Of a stretch of 64,000 nt of DNA, positions 53,240 to 64,000 are shown one piece after another; within the stretch, counting starts at the first letter, position 1; each line of letters begins with the position of its first letter. Source of the stretch: Leishmania martiniquensis (lineage: Eukaryota; Euglenozoa; Kinetoplastea; Trypanosomatida; Trypanosomatidae). The notes beneath the pieces are model-generated. The model worked only from the letters and a program-made list of their open reading frames with translations, did no database searches and was not told the DNA's origin. Both the position numbers and the translations under genes were made by a program. Where the stretch lies: positions 202,501 through 266,500 of the forward strand of contig NC_090171.1 of NCBI RefSeq assembly GCF_017916325.1, given 5' to 3'.

Positions 53240-53967
53240 TTTTCGTTTCCTATTTCATATCTCCTTTATCCCACCCTGCGTCGACCACCTCTGTTCGCGG
53301 TACCAGGGCCCAGCAGCCTTCCCCTTTCTCCGCAGGCCGAGAACGTGCGGCCGTGCCCGAGAGGGCACGGCGGCGGACAGGCTTGGGCTGGCGCTCTGCA
53401 AGAAAGCCTTGCGCTTATGGTCGTGTGCGGACCTGCTCACTGCAGATTGCGCGAGCGATTCGCCGAATGCGCGCGCTGCCAGCCTGTGGCGTGCGCCTGC
53501 CGCTACAGCTCGCCTTTGGTCATTGTGAAAGGAAGGCGAGCGCCCGGGTAGTGCGAGACCTGCAACGGTGCCGACGCCAAGTGCAGGAATTGCGGGACGT
53601 GGCCGCCGGTCTCCGCCGCCAAGCTGGTGACAGGCGTCCGACACCATAGAGGCACGGACGCTGAGCTTTCGTTGCGGCCGGAGTCGACCGTCGCCGAGCA
53701 CCACCCTGGCGCCTGTCCGTACTTTTGGCTATCTGCGGCGGCGCGTGTGTGGGGATGCCGACACGTAATGGTGAGCCTGCGCGCCTGCCGCTGGCGCTGC
53801 ACGTATGCGACGAGGGGACTTAGGTGATGGTGGTGGTGGTGGCGGCCGAGACGAGCGGGCGGGGCGCATGGCCCGAGTCGGTGGCCGGACGGCTTGCCCT
53901 GGGGGGGGGGCTGGGCCCGGGGTCTGAGCCGCGGTGTCACGGCTTGTGGGGGCGAAGTGTGCATTGA
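53240..53967. repeat. 728-bp dispersed repeat, copy B
   Basis: This copy matches 16883-17610 at a constant offset of 36,357 bp, including the G10 run and the GAGA hairpin (53350-53371). Open frames read through both copies on both strands give the same peptides, so no difference is apparent. The flanks are unrelated: left CTACACTTCCACTTTGC and right CATGTACAACTG replace the copy A flanks. The right junction (after CATTGA, 53967) falls where copies 1 and A continue with GGCGTAC, so copy B ends slightly earlier. It has the same orientation as copy A. Confidence 0.93.
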
Positions 53968-55571
53968 CATGTACAACTGTCGACCGGGTCGTGCTGGGAG
54001 GCGGGACGCTGACGGGTAGGGACGCACTGACACTGATGCGGCCTTCACGCATGCGTGAGGGGGAGGGGTAAGCTGATCTGCTTCCAAAACAGAGATGTTG
54101 CCTAGAAGGAGGCTTGCGGGAAAGCAGTGGTACGACTTTGGGGATGTCTCTTGGCGGAGACGCATAATGCAGCGCCAGAATGGCGCGAGAAGTGGAGCAG
54201 GCAAAGACCTTGAAAGAAATGAGGTTGGAGAAGAGCGGCTGAGGTCGACGCTCTATCGCTGTGAATGATCATAAGGCGTGTTACACCGCTCTTACGACCA
54301 TGGCACGAATGCAGCTCTGCGGAAACAAGTGATTCGAGGCGCTGAAATGAGAGTGTGTGTGGGCGTGGTAGCCTGTGTCCCCTGAGAGAAGGGAGAAGGA
54401 GCGAAGCTGCATGTACAAGAGGCAGACGCATCGAGTGCTTGCACATCGGCTAATGCTTATGTGCGATGGCATGCCCTCACTGGGTTTAGCATTCTCTGCG
54501 AATGGCCTTGGCTGCAGCGCGCGGCTGGCTCCCCTCTTGGGGTGAGCTGTGCATCGAATCTGTGCCCTGCACCTGCTCCAGCTCTTTTTTCCTCTTTTTT
54601 TGTTTAGTTCACCGAGCAGCGGTGAACGTGTGTGACTCGTCAAAGATGAACCACCGAGAGGAAACATGAAAAAGGCGAACCCCCTCAAAATTACGAGAGC
54701 ACCACTCGTAGCGGAGCAGAAAGAGACTTGTCTGATCACAGTGACGGAAACAGGGCGGCCTGGAGCCATCCTGGCCATATATCATGCAAAGCAGAGCTGC
54801 CCTGTGCTCGGCCTCTCGCTTTCTTGGTGCCTCATTTCTTATCGAGCCGTACCTTTTTTGGCATCACCCGCTAGAGCACCTTCACCTCCACCTAACGGAG
54901 GGTACGCAGGCGAATGATTGCTTCTTGAAGTTCGCCTTCACTGTTTTATCGCGTTCTGCGAACAAGGAGAGCCAAAAAGATGGAGAAACGAGGCGCGGAG
55001 GCCCCTAGTAATAGAACACTTGCACCAGCTTGCATCACGGGAGGGGGTGGGGTGAGGCAGCAAAGAAAAACATCTTGCTTTTCTATTTCAAAGCAACTCC
55101 GCAGAGAGGAAATAGCTGCTGGAAGGATCGCCCCCAGTATGCCTCATACTCTCTCCCCTGATCATCTCGCTGCTTGGTGACTCTCTCGCTTGCTTTCTCT
55201 CTTACGCCCTTTGACGCCGTCTGTGCCCTTTAACCCCGTACACACCACACCTTTTTCCTGCCCCCACCCCCACCCCTTCCCCTTCCGTCTACACACACGG
55301 GCATGCGCTCCGACAGAACACCCGTTCCGAAGCCTTTCGGCACCACTGCCTCACCCTCTCCCCTTCTCTCTCTCCTCCTCCTAAAAAAAGGTCCACATCT
55401 GATCAACATTCCCGATTTAGGACTGCAATCTAATCGTTCAGTACCGCAGATCTTTCTTGTTTTCCTCTCGTTTTACACAATCTCCGTGGTCCCTCTGTTT
55501 CAACTGAATCTCACGGTGACCATCATTTCCTCTGATCTTCTTCTCTGGACGCTCTCAACGTTACTCACACA

Positions 55572-55595
55572 GATATATATATATATATATATATA
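55572..55595. repeat. (AT)12 microsatellite
   Basis: An AT dinucleotide run of about twelve units, the longest AT run in the window. Confidence 0.95.
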
Positions 55596-56220
55596 CATTG
55601 CCCCTCGTTGCTCTCTGTGTGTATGTGTGCCGCTCGCACTCCCAGCCAGTCATCACTTGCATCACGAGCAGCCCCTGTAGCGCTCCCAGAGTAAGAGTGA
55701 CACATCAACAATCTTCTCAGTGAGCTCCCGCTCTTTCTCGGCTCTCTCTTTCTCTGTGTTCGCTCTCTTTTGATTTGACCCCTTTCCACACACTTTGTTT
55801 GTCCCTCGTTTTTTTTTTTGCTCGACTTGGGATTGTTGAACGTTCTGGTGTGTTCGCTTCTCTCTCTCTTTCGTGGTGCTTTCCGCTTTTGGTGCGCTGT
55901 TTACTTTTTTGTTTTTTTTTCATTTTCGCTTTCCTCTTCTTTATCCTCTTTGAGCCATTTCTGACCCTTGCCGCTTTCTCTCTCTCTGTGTGTGTTTAGA
56001 TTATCTGGTATGTCGGAGTCGAATCTGACACTGTTGTTGTTCATCCAGACCCCGTTTCTCACCCTCTTACTCCCCCACTGTCCTGCGCTTTATCCTACAC
56101 CGTCGCCGTGATCATTCCCACTTTCTCTCTTGCTCGACTGCGGCGTACCCTTTTTGCTCCCTCTCTCTCTTCTCCGAATCTCTCACCGTATACACAGACA
56201 CGAGGAAGTGCAGCACACTT

Positions 56221-56240
<20 letters not shown>
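56221..56240. repeat. (CA)n microsatellite
   Basis: A CA dinucleotide run followed by a degenerate GCACACGCAC tail. Confidence 0.9.
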
Positions 56241-56252
<12 letters not shown>

Positions 56253-59095
56253 ATACATAAAAAAAAGAGCAGCACACAAAGACGTTGGTGTTTCCGGCAT
56301 TTGTGAAACGTCGAGCTTTTGCTTCCCACCGTCTCCTCCCCCTCTCTCTCTCCCTCTTGCCATTCTTTTCACGGGATATACCACGCGTTGTGTCGACTGC
56401 AGCGTGTCTTGCCCTTTTCTCTCTCTCTGTCCCCTTTTCGTGCTCTTCACCCTTTTGGTGCTCTCTTATCCCTTCTTCATCAGCTCTGTTTTTTTGTTTT
56501 TGTTTCTCTTTTTCGTTCTCTTTGCTTCATTTTAACGGAGGTCGGGCTGCGCTCTCCCCTCCCTCATCTACTTCTCTACCCCTGCTGAGTCTTTCTTCTC
56601 CCGTCTTTCCTTTCTCCACTCCTCCTCCTCCCTTGTCCGTCCTTTCCGCTTCCCTACGCCTTATTTGTCTTCCCTTTCTACCCTTGCTGTTGCTCACCTT
56701 GTTGTACCCTTGACCAGTGTACCGTGCCGGTTTCCTTCCTTCCGTTGTGTCGCACGCAAACGGCCGCTATCTGACACTGCGGCGCTTCTCCCGACGTGTT
56801 ACTGCGCACGTGTGTGTGTGTGTGCTGCGTGTTGTGTGCGCGGGCGGTTGCATATATTCGAGTGCGAAACCGATTGCTGAGTATCGTCAAGGCCCAGATA
56901 CAGTACCGAAGGGCGTGGAAACGGAAGAGGTGCATGAGCGTCAAAAGAACTGCTTCGTTTGCTTCCGCATACCTGAAAGCAACAAAAAGAAAGCATAACG
57001 AGAGGGCGCGGCGTGGTGCTCGCACCTTTTTTTTGTGTTCGGCTTCTCTCTCGTATTCCTTTTTCTCTGCCCCGCCTCACTCCCTTCGTTGTTCAGGCTT
57101 CACGGCGCTCTTTCTTAACCAAAGGGGCCCCAGCGAACGGAATCGACTACCAGAGGGGAGGGGACGCTTTCTTTGCCTTACGTACACAGAGTAACGGTAA
57201 TAACGTACTGACGCCATTATCACCGGTCTAGTGGCACAGCGGCCAACACAAGCGAACAGCGCGCGTTGCCTATACCGGGTCTTTTTCTGCTGTTCCGCTC
57301 TCTCCTTACACGGGACTAAGCATCCCCTAACATACTCCCCCTCCCCTTCCTGCCACCACCTTTCGCACTCGTACACCAACGCGTACGTTCGTTGCAGGTA
57401 TATATATATATGAAAAAGAAGCACGACGGCGAACGAAAGAAAAGGAGAACCTAGGCACACACGCGTATACGTATATCGAAGGAACACGTGGACTGCTCTT
57501 CTCACATTGGGTGAGACGTGGACATAGCTCCTCATTTTAGCTTTTGTTCTTCATTGTATCGCTCGCGCATCTGCGCGAATCGGCGCCCTCTGCTGCCATT
57601 TCCACTTGCCGCCCTGCCGTTTTTCTCTTTTTTGCTCTGACGTTCCGCCGCAGCTGAGATTCGCTGCGAGCCTGTCTCGGTCTCTCTCTCTCCTTCTCTC
57701 TCAACGTGTGAGTTCGGCAGTTTTTCAGGGGCGGTCAAGTTTTTGATTTTTTTTTTTCACCGGTGGAGTGTGGGAACATAACTTTACCAAGTGCTTGCGC
57801 TCACCCCAACTCGATCACGGAAGCCTTTTCACGTGTCCACTGAACAACCACGTATCTCTTGCTTCTTTTCTCTTCCAGTGTTCTGTTTACAAGTGACGCT
57901 GTTTCCCTCTCTTTGTACCCCCCGCTTCCCCTCACACCCTCATCTCCTCTCTCTTTTCTGCGTCTGTGTCCAAAGTATCGGTGTGTGTCTCCGTCAAATA
58001 CGCGACTCTTCCTTTACCCTCGAACATCGACCGTTTACACTTTACGTTGTCTACTCCCCTATTTCGCTCTCCTCTCTTTTTCATTTATTTTACGCTTGTA
58101 GACCCTCTGGCGGAGCCGATTCCTTTGCCACTTCGTTTGGTCCTTTGCTGTGTGTGCCTCTGTTTATCTTTTCTACTTGGTTTGCGGCGCTCGCCAACCC
58201 ACCGTTGCCCGACGGCGGCCTCACGCTGCTCTCCTCTTTCCCCCTTTTTTCTTTGTGTCGTTCTCTGTTGTGCAATATCTTTTTTTCTTTTGCTCCTGTT
58301 CAGGTATTCATTTCTTTGTTGTTGTTCACTCCATTGAGCTGGACTTGGCACCGTTTCTTTGGTTCCCTGTTTTCTTTTTTTCTTCTTTCGCTTTGTACTT
58401 CCTTCTTGGTGTCAAGTCGGTGCTCCCTTCCCTCATTGCTCTCTGTCCCCCTCTCGCTCGCTCTCTCACTCCTGCTGCTTCCGTTTGCAATACCCTTCTT
58501 TTTTTTCTTGGTAAAAAGAAAACAACCACTACAACACAAAAGAAACAGAAGCGCGCGCGCCGAAAAAAAACGCAAGCAAAACGTCGGAGCTTCGAAGACG
58601 ACAAGAAGAGGGGGAGAGAGACGGCAGCACAGGAAGGCACCCAAGCAGAAGCGTAGCCTATCAAGAAGGAAGAGCCACAGGGGAGCAGTCTATTTGCCGC
58701 CGCTTGCCAGTGTAGAAAATAAAAAAAACAAGAGAGGAGACTCGCTCCACTGATTGTAGGCTAGCACGCACAGCGACTAGACCGCCACTGCTCTTCTCCC
58801 ATTCCGGTCTTTACATTCCTCTTCTCTGGTCCACCCATTGACCAGACACTGCTTCGGGCCTCGTCTTCTTTTAACGCACCTTTTTCACTCTCTTCTGTTC
58901 TCTCTCACTCGCCGTATTTCATCCTCATTTGTCGCACTTCTCTTTCACGTTCCCTCCCTCGCCTTCACTTTTTTTTATCTTCGTTTTCGCTTCCAGTTCG
59001 CCGTTCCCTGTCTCTCCTTTGGCTTTCGTTTTCGATCTGTGTCCCTGTCATTTCCTCCGTTGGGTATTCGCTCATTCGTGCTCTCTCCTGCGTGC

Positions 59096-59116
59096 GTGTG
59101 TGTGTGTGTGTGTGTG
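59096..59116. repeat. (GT)n microsatellite
   Basis: A GT dinucleotide run in CT-rich sequence. Confidence 0.9.
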
Positions 59117-59700
59117 CGTCTTCTTCGGTTGCCTTCACATTCTTTTTTTTGTTTTTGATTTCTCGGTGACCTTTTCCCCCTCTCTTTCGCCCGACTCTCC
59201 TGATTTCGTCGTCGGCCTCGCAGCCTCCTCCCCACTTTCCCTTCTCAAACACGCACACAACACATTCACATATCCACACCCACACCCAAACACCGCGATT
59301 CTATTACGCAGACTCCTCGGTACTGATCCCGGCGCTTCTCTGCCTGCTGATCGTCCTTCGACACGCGTGCTAAGTTTCGTGTGCGTGCGTGCGTGTGTGT
59401 GTGTGTGTGCTTGTGTGTGCGTGTGTTTGCGTGCGCATTCACTGCTTGAAAAGCGAGGTATCAACCGAGTCCTCCTTTGAGAGCGCCCGCATTCAAGTCG
59501 CTCCTCATTAGCAATACGCAAAGGTGGAACGCTAGGCAAGGCAGCAGCAACGCACATACACACATACACACACACACACACACGCACATACGAGAGCACA
59601 CAGAAGGAAGCATTATCAACACACAGTGCTACGGTAGCTGCTGGCCTCGAGGAGACATCAGAAACGCAAAATAGCATCAGCTCATTCAACTAAGAAGAGT

Positions 59701-61311
59701 ATGTTCCCCATGGATATCGCCAACAGCGGAAATCAGCAGATGGTATACCGCAACAACCAGCCGCCGCCGCCACCGCGTCAGCAGCACCAGATGCAGCAGC
59801 AGCACCTGCAACATCAACAGCAGCATATGCCTCAGCAACAACAGATGCTCCCTTCACAGTATGGATATCATCAGCAGCAGCAGCCCTACCTCTCGTACCC
59901 CACCGCCGCAGGCCCCAACACCGGAAAGGGAGCGATGAACTTTGTCCCCTCACAGCAATATATGCCTCAGCAACAAATGTTCCCGTACGGCTACCCGCAG
60001 CAGCCCCAGCCACCGCTAAACCAGCAGTTCTTCTCATCGGTGGTGGCCCCGCAGACCCAGCCACCACCACCGCCCATGCGCTACAACCAACAGGGCAGCA
60101 ATAATAGCACTAACCAGTACATGGGTGGTCATGGCGGCGGACATCCGCGCTACTACAGTGGCCGCGGACGTGGCGGTATGCACGGCGGATATGGTGGCCA
60201 GTTTCATCGACAGGTGCACAACAACTACTTCTACAACCAGCAACACCACTATAGCAGCAACAATGCCGTTCCGGAAAAGACGCCGACCGTACACCTCATC
60301 CACCCCGAAACGAAGAAGATCATCAGCATCAAGCTGAATCGCATCTACAGCACCATGGCTGACATTCGGCCTCAGCTACAGTACCAGCAGCTGCAGAGCA
60401 ACGGCACCACTGTGAGCAACAACCCAAGCGTCCTAGAGGACAACAAGTTGGAGAAGCCCAGTAGGAATGAGAAGCCGAAGGAGAAGAATGATCCTTCGGC
60501 GACGCAAAGGTTCGATCCCAGGGCGACGAAGCTGGTGCTGTGCCTTAGCTTCCTCAGCCCCAAGGGCTGCATCCACGGCAGCGGGTGCGATAAGGTGCAC
60601 ATTGCTGGTCTCGAGTACACGTGGCCTCAGGTGGAGGCGAAGGAGGTGGTGAAGGAGGGTAAAAGAGCGTACGCAGAAGGCTTTTTTGTGCACTGCTACG
60701 ACCCAACGCTGACTCGCTACTACAAGGTGCCATCAAGGTCTGTCTTTGTGACCAAGGGCAGCGCAGACTACGTCACCATGTTCAACGACCACGGGGACAA
60801 CTTCAAGATGAAGTTCACATTGTGCGCGCGGACCCTGGAGCGTGTCGAGTGCGAGAAAGCGGAGGAATGCGAAGACATTCATTGCTCCGTTGCCGACCTG
60901 GAGGCGGCGCGGGAGAGCAGCGCCAACGCGACGCACATAAACAACGCCGAGGCCATGGCCGATGTGCCGCGCCTGCCTGCGGACATGACGGTACGCGTCT
61001 TCAATCAGAACAGCTTCGACACGTGGCGCGACTATCCAGGCGGAAACCTGCTGATCACGGAGGGAGCCAAGGCGTACCAGAAACAGTACGAACAGGAGAT
61101 GAACAACGTGCCGACCCGAAAGCGTATGCAACACTGTGCGCACTTTCGCCTAAAGGACATGTGCCGCCTTGGCGAGTCCTGCAGGTTTCTTCATGTGCTG
61201 CCGACGGAGCAAGAGATCAAGGAGCGGAAAGATGCGGAGAGAGCAGAGGCTGCCGCGCAGGCGGCTGCAAAGGCGAAAGGGGAGGAGGCGGCCGATGCGA
61301 GGCCGCTCTAG
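59701..61311 (+). CDS. Triple CCCH zinc-finger RNA-binding protein with Q-rich N-terminus (second of pair)
   Basis: A 536-residue protein with an ATG at 59701; residue 4 is also Met. Residues 1-130 are Gln/Pro/Met-rich (CAG/CAA-coded, QQQHLQHQQQHMPQQQ), then comes an Arg/Gly patch (GRGRGGMHGGYGG, near 154-166) of RNA-binding type. Three CCCH fingers follow: C281-x8-C-x5-C-x3-H (LCLSFLSPKGC...CDKVH), C375-x8-C-x5-C-x3-H (LCARTLERVEC...CEDIH) and C479-x8-C-x5-C-x3-H (HCAHFRLKDMC...CRFLH). Shared with the first CCCH protein: finger spacing, YYKVPSRSVFVTKGSADYV and MFNDHGDNFKMKF before finger 2, and EDIHCSVADLE after it. The two are clearly paralogues. A prion-like Q-rich arm plus RGG suggests assembly into RNA granules, which is inference. 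It may be the relative of T. brucei ZC3H32 or ZC3H31; not settled. The C-terminus is Ala/Glu/Lys-rich. Confidence 0.92.
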   Translation: MFPMDIANSGNQQMVYRNNQPPPPPRQQHQMQQQHLQHQQQHMPQQQQMLPSQYGYHQQQQPYLSYPTAAGPNTGKGAMNFVPSQQYMPQQQMFPYGYPQQPQPPLNQQFFSSVVAPQTQPPPPPMRYNQQGSNNSTNQYMGGHGGGHPRYYSGRGRGGMHGGYGGQFHRQVHNNYFYNQQHHYSSNNAVPEKTPTVHLIHPETKKIISIKLNRIYSTMADIRPQLQYQQLQSNGTTVSNNPSVLEDNKLEKPSRNEKPKEKNDPSATQRFDPRATKLVLCLSFLSPKGCIHGSGCDKVHIAGLEYTWPQVEAKEVVKEGKRAYAEGFFVHCYDPTLTRYYKVPSRSVFVTKGSADYVTMFNDHGDNFKMKFTLCARTLERVECEKAEECEDIHCSVADLEAARESSANATHINNAEAMADVPRLPADMTVRVFNQNSFDTWRDYPGGNLLITEGAKAYQKQYEQEMNNVPTRKRMQHCAHFRLKDMCRLGESCRFLHVLPTEQEIKERKDAERAEAAAQAAAKAKGEEAADARPL

Positions 61312-64000
61312 AGCGACTTCTCGACGAAGATGGAGCAGGCGGACCTTCGGCATCATCAAAAATAAGCACTTCAAAAGAACGAGACGGAGAAGAACATATC
61401 TCCGCACAAATCGAGGTCCGCTGGCGCGAGCACCGAATTCCAAACATATGCACACACTTCTCCCATACGTAAATGAACAGGGAGAGGGTACACTTCGTGC
61501 TTGTCTGCCATTGCTTCGTTGTGCTCGTCCCAGATACCCGAAACCACTGGCCCCGCTTACACACGCGGCTCTTGCCGCCGTGGCGGTGTGATTTCCTTTT
61601 GCGCTTGTCCGCGTTGTCGCCTCAGGGCGCTTTCCTGTTTTCTTGCGTACGTTGCCTTTCTCTTATTGTGGTGTGCGCGTGCCCTCCCCCTCTCCTTTCT
61701 CCCCTCCCTTTGTCTTTTCCCCTCTTCTCCTATCGAATTACTTCTGCCATCCTTATCATGGTGGCTCAAGGTGGCCCCTACCCCCGGTCTCCTTTGTTGG
61801 CTTCGCGCTGTTTGCGCTGAAGTTGCGGAGGGGAAATGGCGCAGGATTGCTGTCTGTGGCTTGCAGCTGCCCATGGGTGTTGGTGTGTATATGCGCACGT
61901 ATTCTCACTCTTTCCTCTGCCTCTCGCCAACTTTCTGGCTCTTCCACGTTCCCTTCCTCCCTCCCTCTCTACACTGATCCGTGTCTCCTCGCATCTGTTC
62001 TCTGTTTTCTCATGGTTTTTTTTCGCGGTCCCTCTCTCTCTCTGTGTGAGTTTTTTTTGCTTTCTCTTTTTTCCTTTTCTTCGTCCCTGAAGATTTTCTG
62101 TGCTCTTCCCATTCGTTTCCACCATCTTGTCATGCAGTTTCTTCGTTACTTTTTTTTTTCAGTCTCCTCTCTCTTGCGCTCTTCCACAAACGACGATGGA
62201 CATACAGTGGGAGGAAGGGAGAAAGAAAAATGCTGTTGAGCTGGTATCGGCATATGTGGTCGTGTGTTTGTGCTGATACCGTTTTTATTTCCCGCTCTCG
62301 GTGCCCCCTTTTTTCTTGTAGGCTAACGCCTCTTTACTCCTTTTTTGTTTTATCTTGCGCTGTGGCTCTCCGCCTTCGCTGTGCGTTCTTTGTGTCTCTG
62401 CTTTTTTTTTCGTTGTCTCTCTTCAGTGTTTTTTTTCCCCACGTGGGCTCCTGCTCTACGTCTACAAAAGCTCCCGCTGCGTTGGGCGTTGAAGTCGGCG
62501 CCACAAAGGAAGCGCGCTGTGGTCACATGTGAATTTGTCTTTGTTTGTATTGTGTGTTTGGGTGTGGAATGGTGCACGGATGGGCAGGGTGGTGTGTGTG
62601 TGTGGGGGGCACATCTCATTACACGCGTGTGCTCCAGGTCAATTTCTCGGTTCCTAGGTGAGCGGCCGAGGACCGACCACACATCGTCTAACTGCCCTTT
62701 CTGATGTCCCCCTTTTTGGTGCGCCATCTGAGGCCGGAGTACGATAGAAGCACCCACAACGACATAAATTTCTCATGACATGTGCACCAGACACGTAACC
62801 GTGAGAACGAAGAAAAGAAGAACACCTCCTGTTGCACGTGCAGGCGCCGCCATGTTAGCATTCGCCCGCTCCGCGTGTGCGCACTCGTGCGCGTTCTCTC
62901 TCTCTCTTTTTTTTTCGTTTGAGACAGCCTGCACGGGTGTTGGCATTTAACATAATACGGCAAGTAGCGCACTTCTTCTTCCTCTCCTTTTCCTATCTTC
63001 GCTGCTTTCCTTCTCTCACGCGTACTTCTTCCCGTTACCTTCGCTTCCGATTCAACAGAGCCTCCCTCCCGCTCCTTCTCCTCCGACGGAGAAGCGAAGA
63101 GTTTGTGGACGAAGATGATGCGGAACAAAAAAAGAAAAAAAACGTACCTAAAGAATTCGAAACTCAGTGGAGGTGCACATACACAAACGCACAGAACGTG
63201 TTGACGTGAAAGACCTCGGTCGGCGTACCTGACCCCTCTCGCGTGGAGAAGAGAAGAAACCTTTTTCCGCATGTGGGAGGCTAAAGGGCCTCCGTGTATT
63301 CCTTTCCCCGCTCTTGAGGGGTGGAGTTGTTCCGCTTACTCCCGTCGATTTTTTCGCAGCAGCGGCAGGCCAAACGAATAGCAAAGGATCACGACGCGGA
63401 TTATATAACGAAAAAAAAAACTGTGCGTGACGTCTATCGCCACGTGAGCACACTCCCTTGCAAAACGTCGAAGCCACATAGAACTTCTTTCGTAGCCTCT
63501 TCTCGAATTTTTGTACGGGTTCCTTCCCCTCCCTCCCCTCTCCACCTCACGCTGTGTGTTGGTGTTTTTCTTCATGCATCGCCTTACCTCGTCACGCAGG
63601 CATTGACCTTTTGGCAAGCGCCTCCCTCGGCCGACACATTTCTAAGCATATTCCATTGAAAGACAGGAGAAGGAAAAGAGAGCGAAAAAAAAATAAAAAA
63701 AAAGTAGCACGGGCAACGCGACAAAGAGAGCGAAACAAATCGATTGGAAGGTAAGTCATGCGTCTGTCTATCTTTGCGTTTTTTTTCTTTCTCTGCGTGG
63801 GCTTCTCCATATCGAGCCATCTGGTGTGCATGTTTCTCTCCTTGATCTTCTCACCGCTTGTGATGGCAGACTTGTCCTTCACGTGTGTTTTTATTAGCTG
63901 TTTGTACCGTCGTGTGCTGGTCGAGCTATTTTATTCATCGCTGCCTCAGCCGCAGCGTATTTCGCGTGTGTGTGTTTGTGTGTGTGTCTGTGTGCGTGTG
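61312..64000. other. Spacer at right edge of window
   Basis: 2.7 kb after the second CCCH gene, probably its 3' UTR and the 5' flank of a gene outside the window. CT-rich tracts (61680-61730, 62030-62160, 62280-62440), an A-rich stretch (63660-63710) and a terminal GT-rich run (63966-64000) are present. No gene seen. Confidence 0.5.

Larger units (their letters stand above)
53968..59700. other. Long non-coding gap between the CCCH genes, right part
   Basis: 5.7 kb before the second CCCH gene. 53970-55180 is compositionally mixed and includes a 14-bp palindrome at 54045-54058. From about 55180 on it is CT-rich with TA (55572-55595, 57399-57411), CA (56221-56240, 59550-59583) and GT (59096-59116, 59387-59430) microsatellites. 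No supported gene; the 320-codon open frame at 57791-58753 is pyrimidine-derived. Confidence 0.5.

Noticed and set aside
53503..54204. 233-codon minus-strand frame over repeat copy B
   Set aside because: The 153-codon part inside the repeat also occurs in copy A but the rest comes from the unique flank, so the frame is not a unit; no motif seen.
57791..58753. 320-codon open frame on the + strand
   Set aside because: Composition artefact of CT-rich spacer, with a K/R/Q-rich end coming from an A-rich stretch.
1..64000. Strand-switch region, CRISPR array, bacterial-type operon or Rho-independent terminators
   Set aside because: All supported genes are on the + strand, no spaced direct-repeat array exists, and the gene style is that of a kinetoplastid nucleus.

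Overview
The window looks like nuclear DNA of a trypanosomatid, most probably a Leishmania species. All thirteen supportable protein genes lie on the + strand with no introns. Their codons favour G or C at the third position. They are separated by long pyrimidine-rich spacers with poly-Y/AG signals of the kind used for spliced-leader trans-splicing, and several products are kinetoplastid-type (an MLRR presequence on an ATP synthase epsilon subunit, a RIM1-like mitochondrial SSB, paired CCCH regulators). The genus call rests on this style and on remembered gene families, not on a database search. From memory, the order ATP synthase epsilon, RNase H2A, ERK8, two CCCH proteins resembles a block of T. 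brucei chromosome 10 and Leishmania chromosome 36.

Layout. 0-9 kb: a truncated dispersed repeat at the left edge, then ATP synthase epsilon, a DUF3592-type membrane protein, RNase H2 catalytic subunit A, and a PIG-U-like GPI transamidase subunit. 8.6-18.4 kb: two long non-coding spacers around a 202-aa cysteine-rich type II membrane protein, the second carrying a 728-bp repeat. 18.4-34.7 kb: an SLC35F6-like transporter, a 937-aa kinetoplastid-type protein of unknown function, a 317-aa ORF whose C-terminus resembles half of an SSB fold, a RIM1-like mitochondrial SSB, CFAP410 (C21orf2) and an ERK7/8 (MAPK15) kinase. 34.7-64 kb: two related triple-CCCH RNA-binding proteins separated by 16.1 kb without a convincing gene. 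The second exact copy of the 728-bp repeat lies in that gap.

The genes do not form one pathway. The single orientation fits one polycistronic transcription unit with regulation after transcription. Themes are mitochondrion (ATP synthase, mtSSB), cilium/flagellum (CFAP410, MAPK15), GPI anchoring, nucleic-acid maintenance (RNase H2, SSB) and mRNA control (CCCH pair). Coding sequence is only about 23% of the window.

The most interesting signals are: the apparently identical 728-bp direct repeats 36,357 bp apart; a perfect 15-bp hairpin downstream of the MAPK15 gene; a splice-acceptor-like site inside the mtSSB presequence; the SSB-like ORF just upstream of mtSSB; and the CCCH pair flanking a 16-kb gap. 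I found no clear evidence of a wholly new system.
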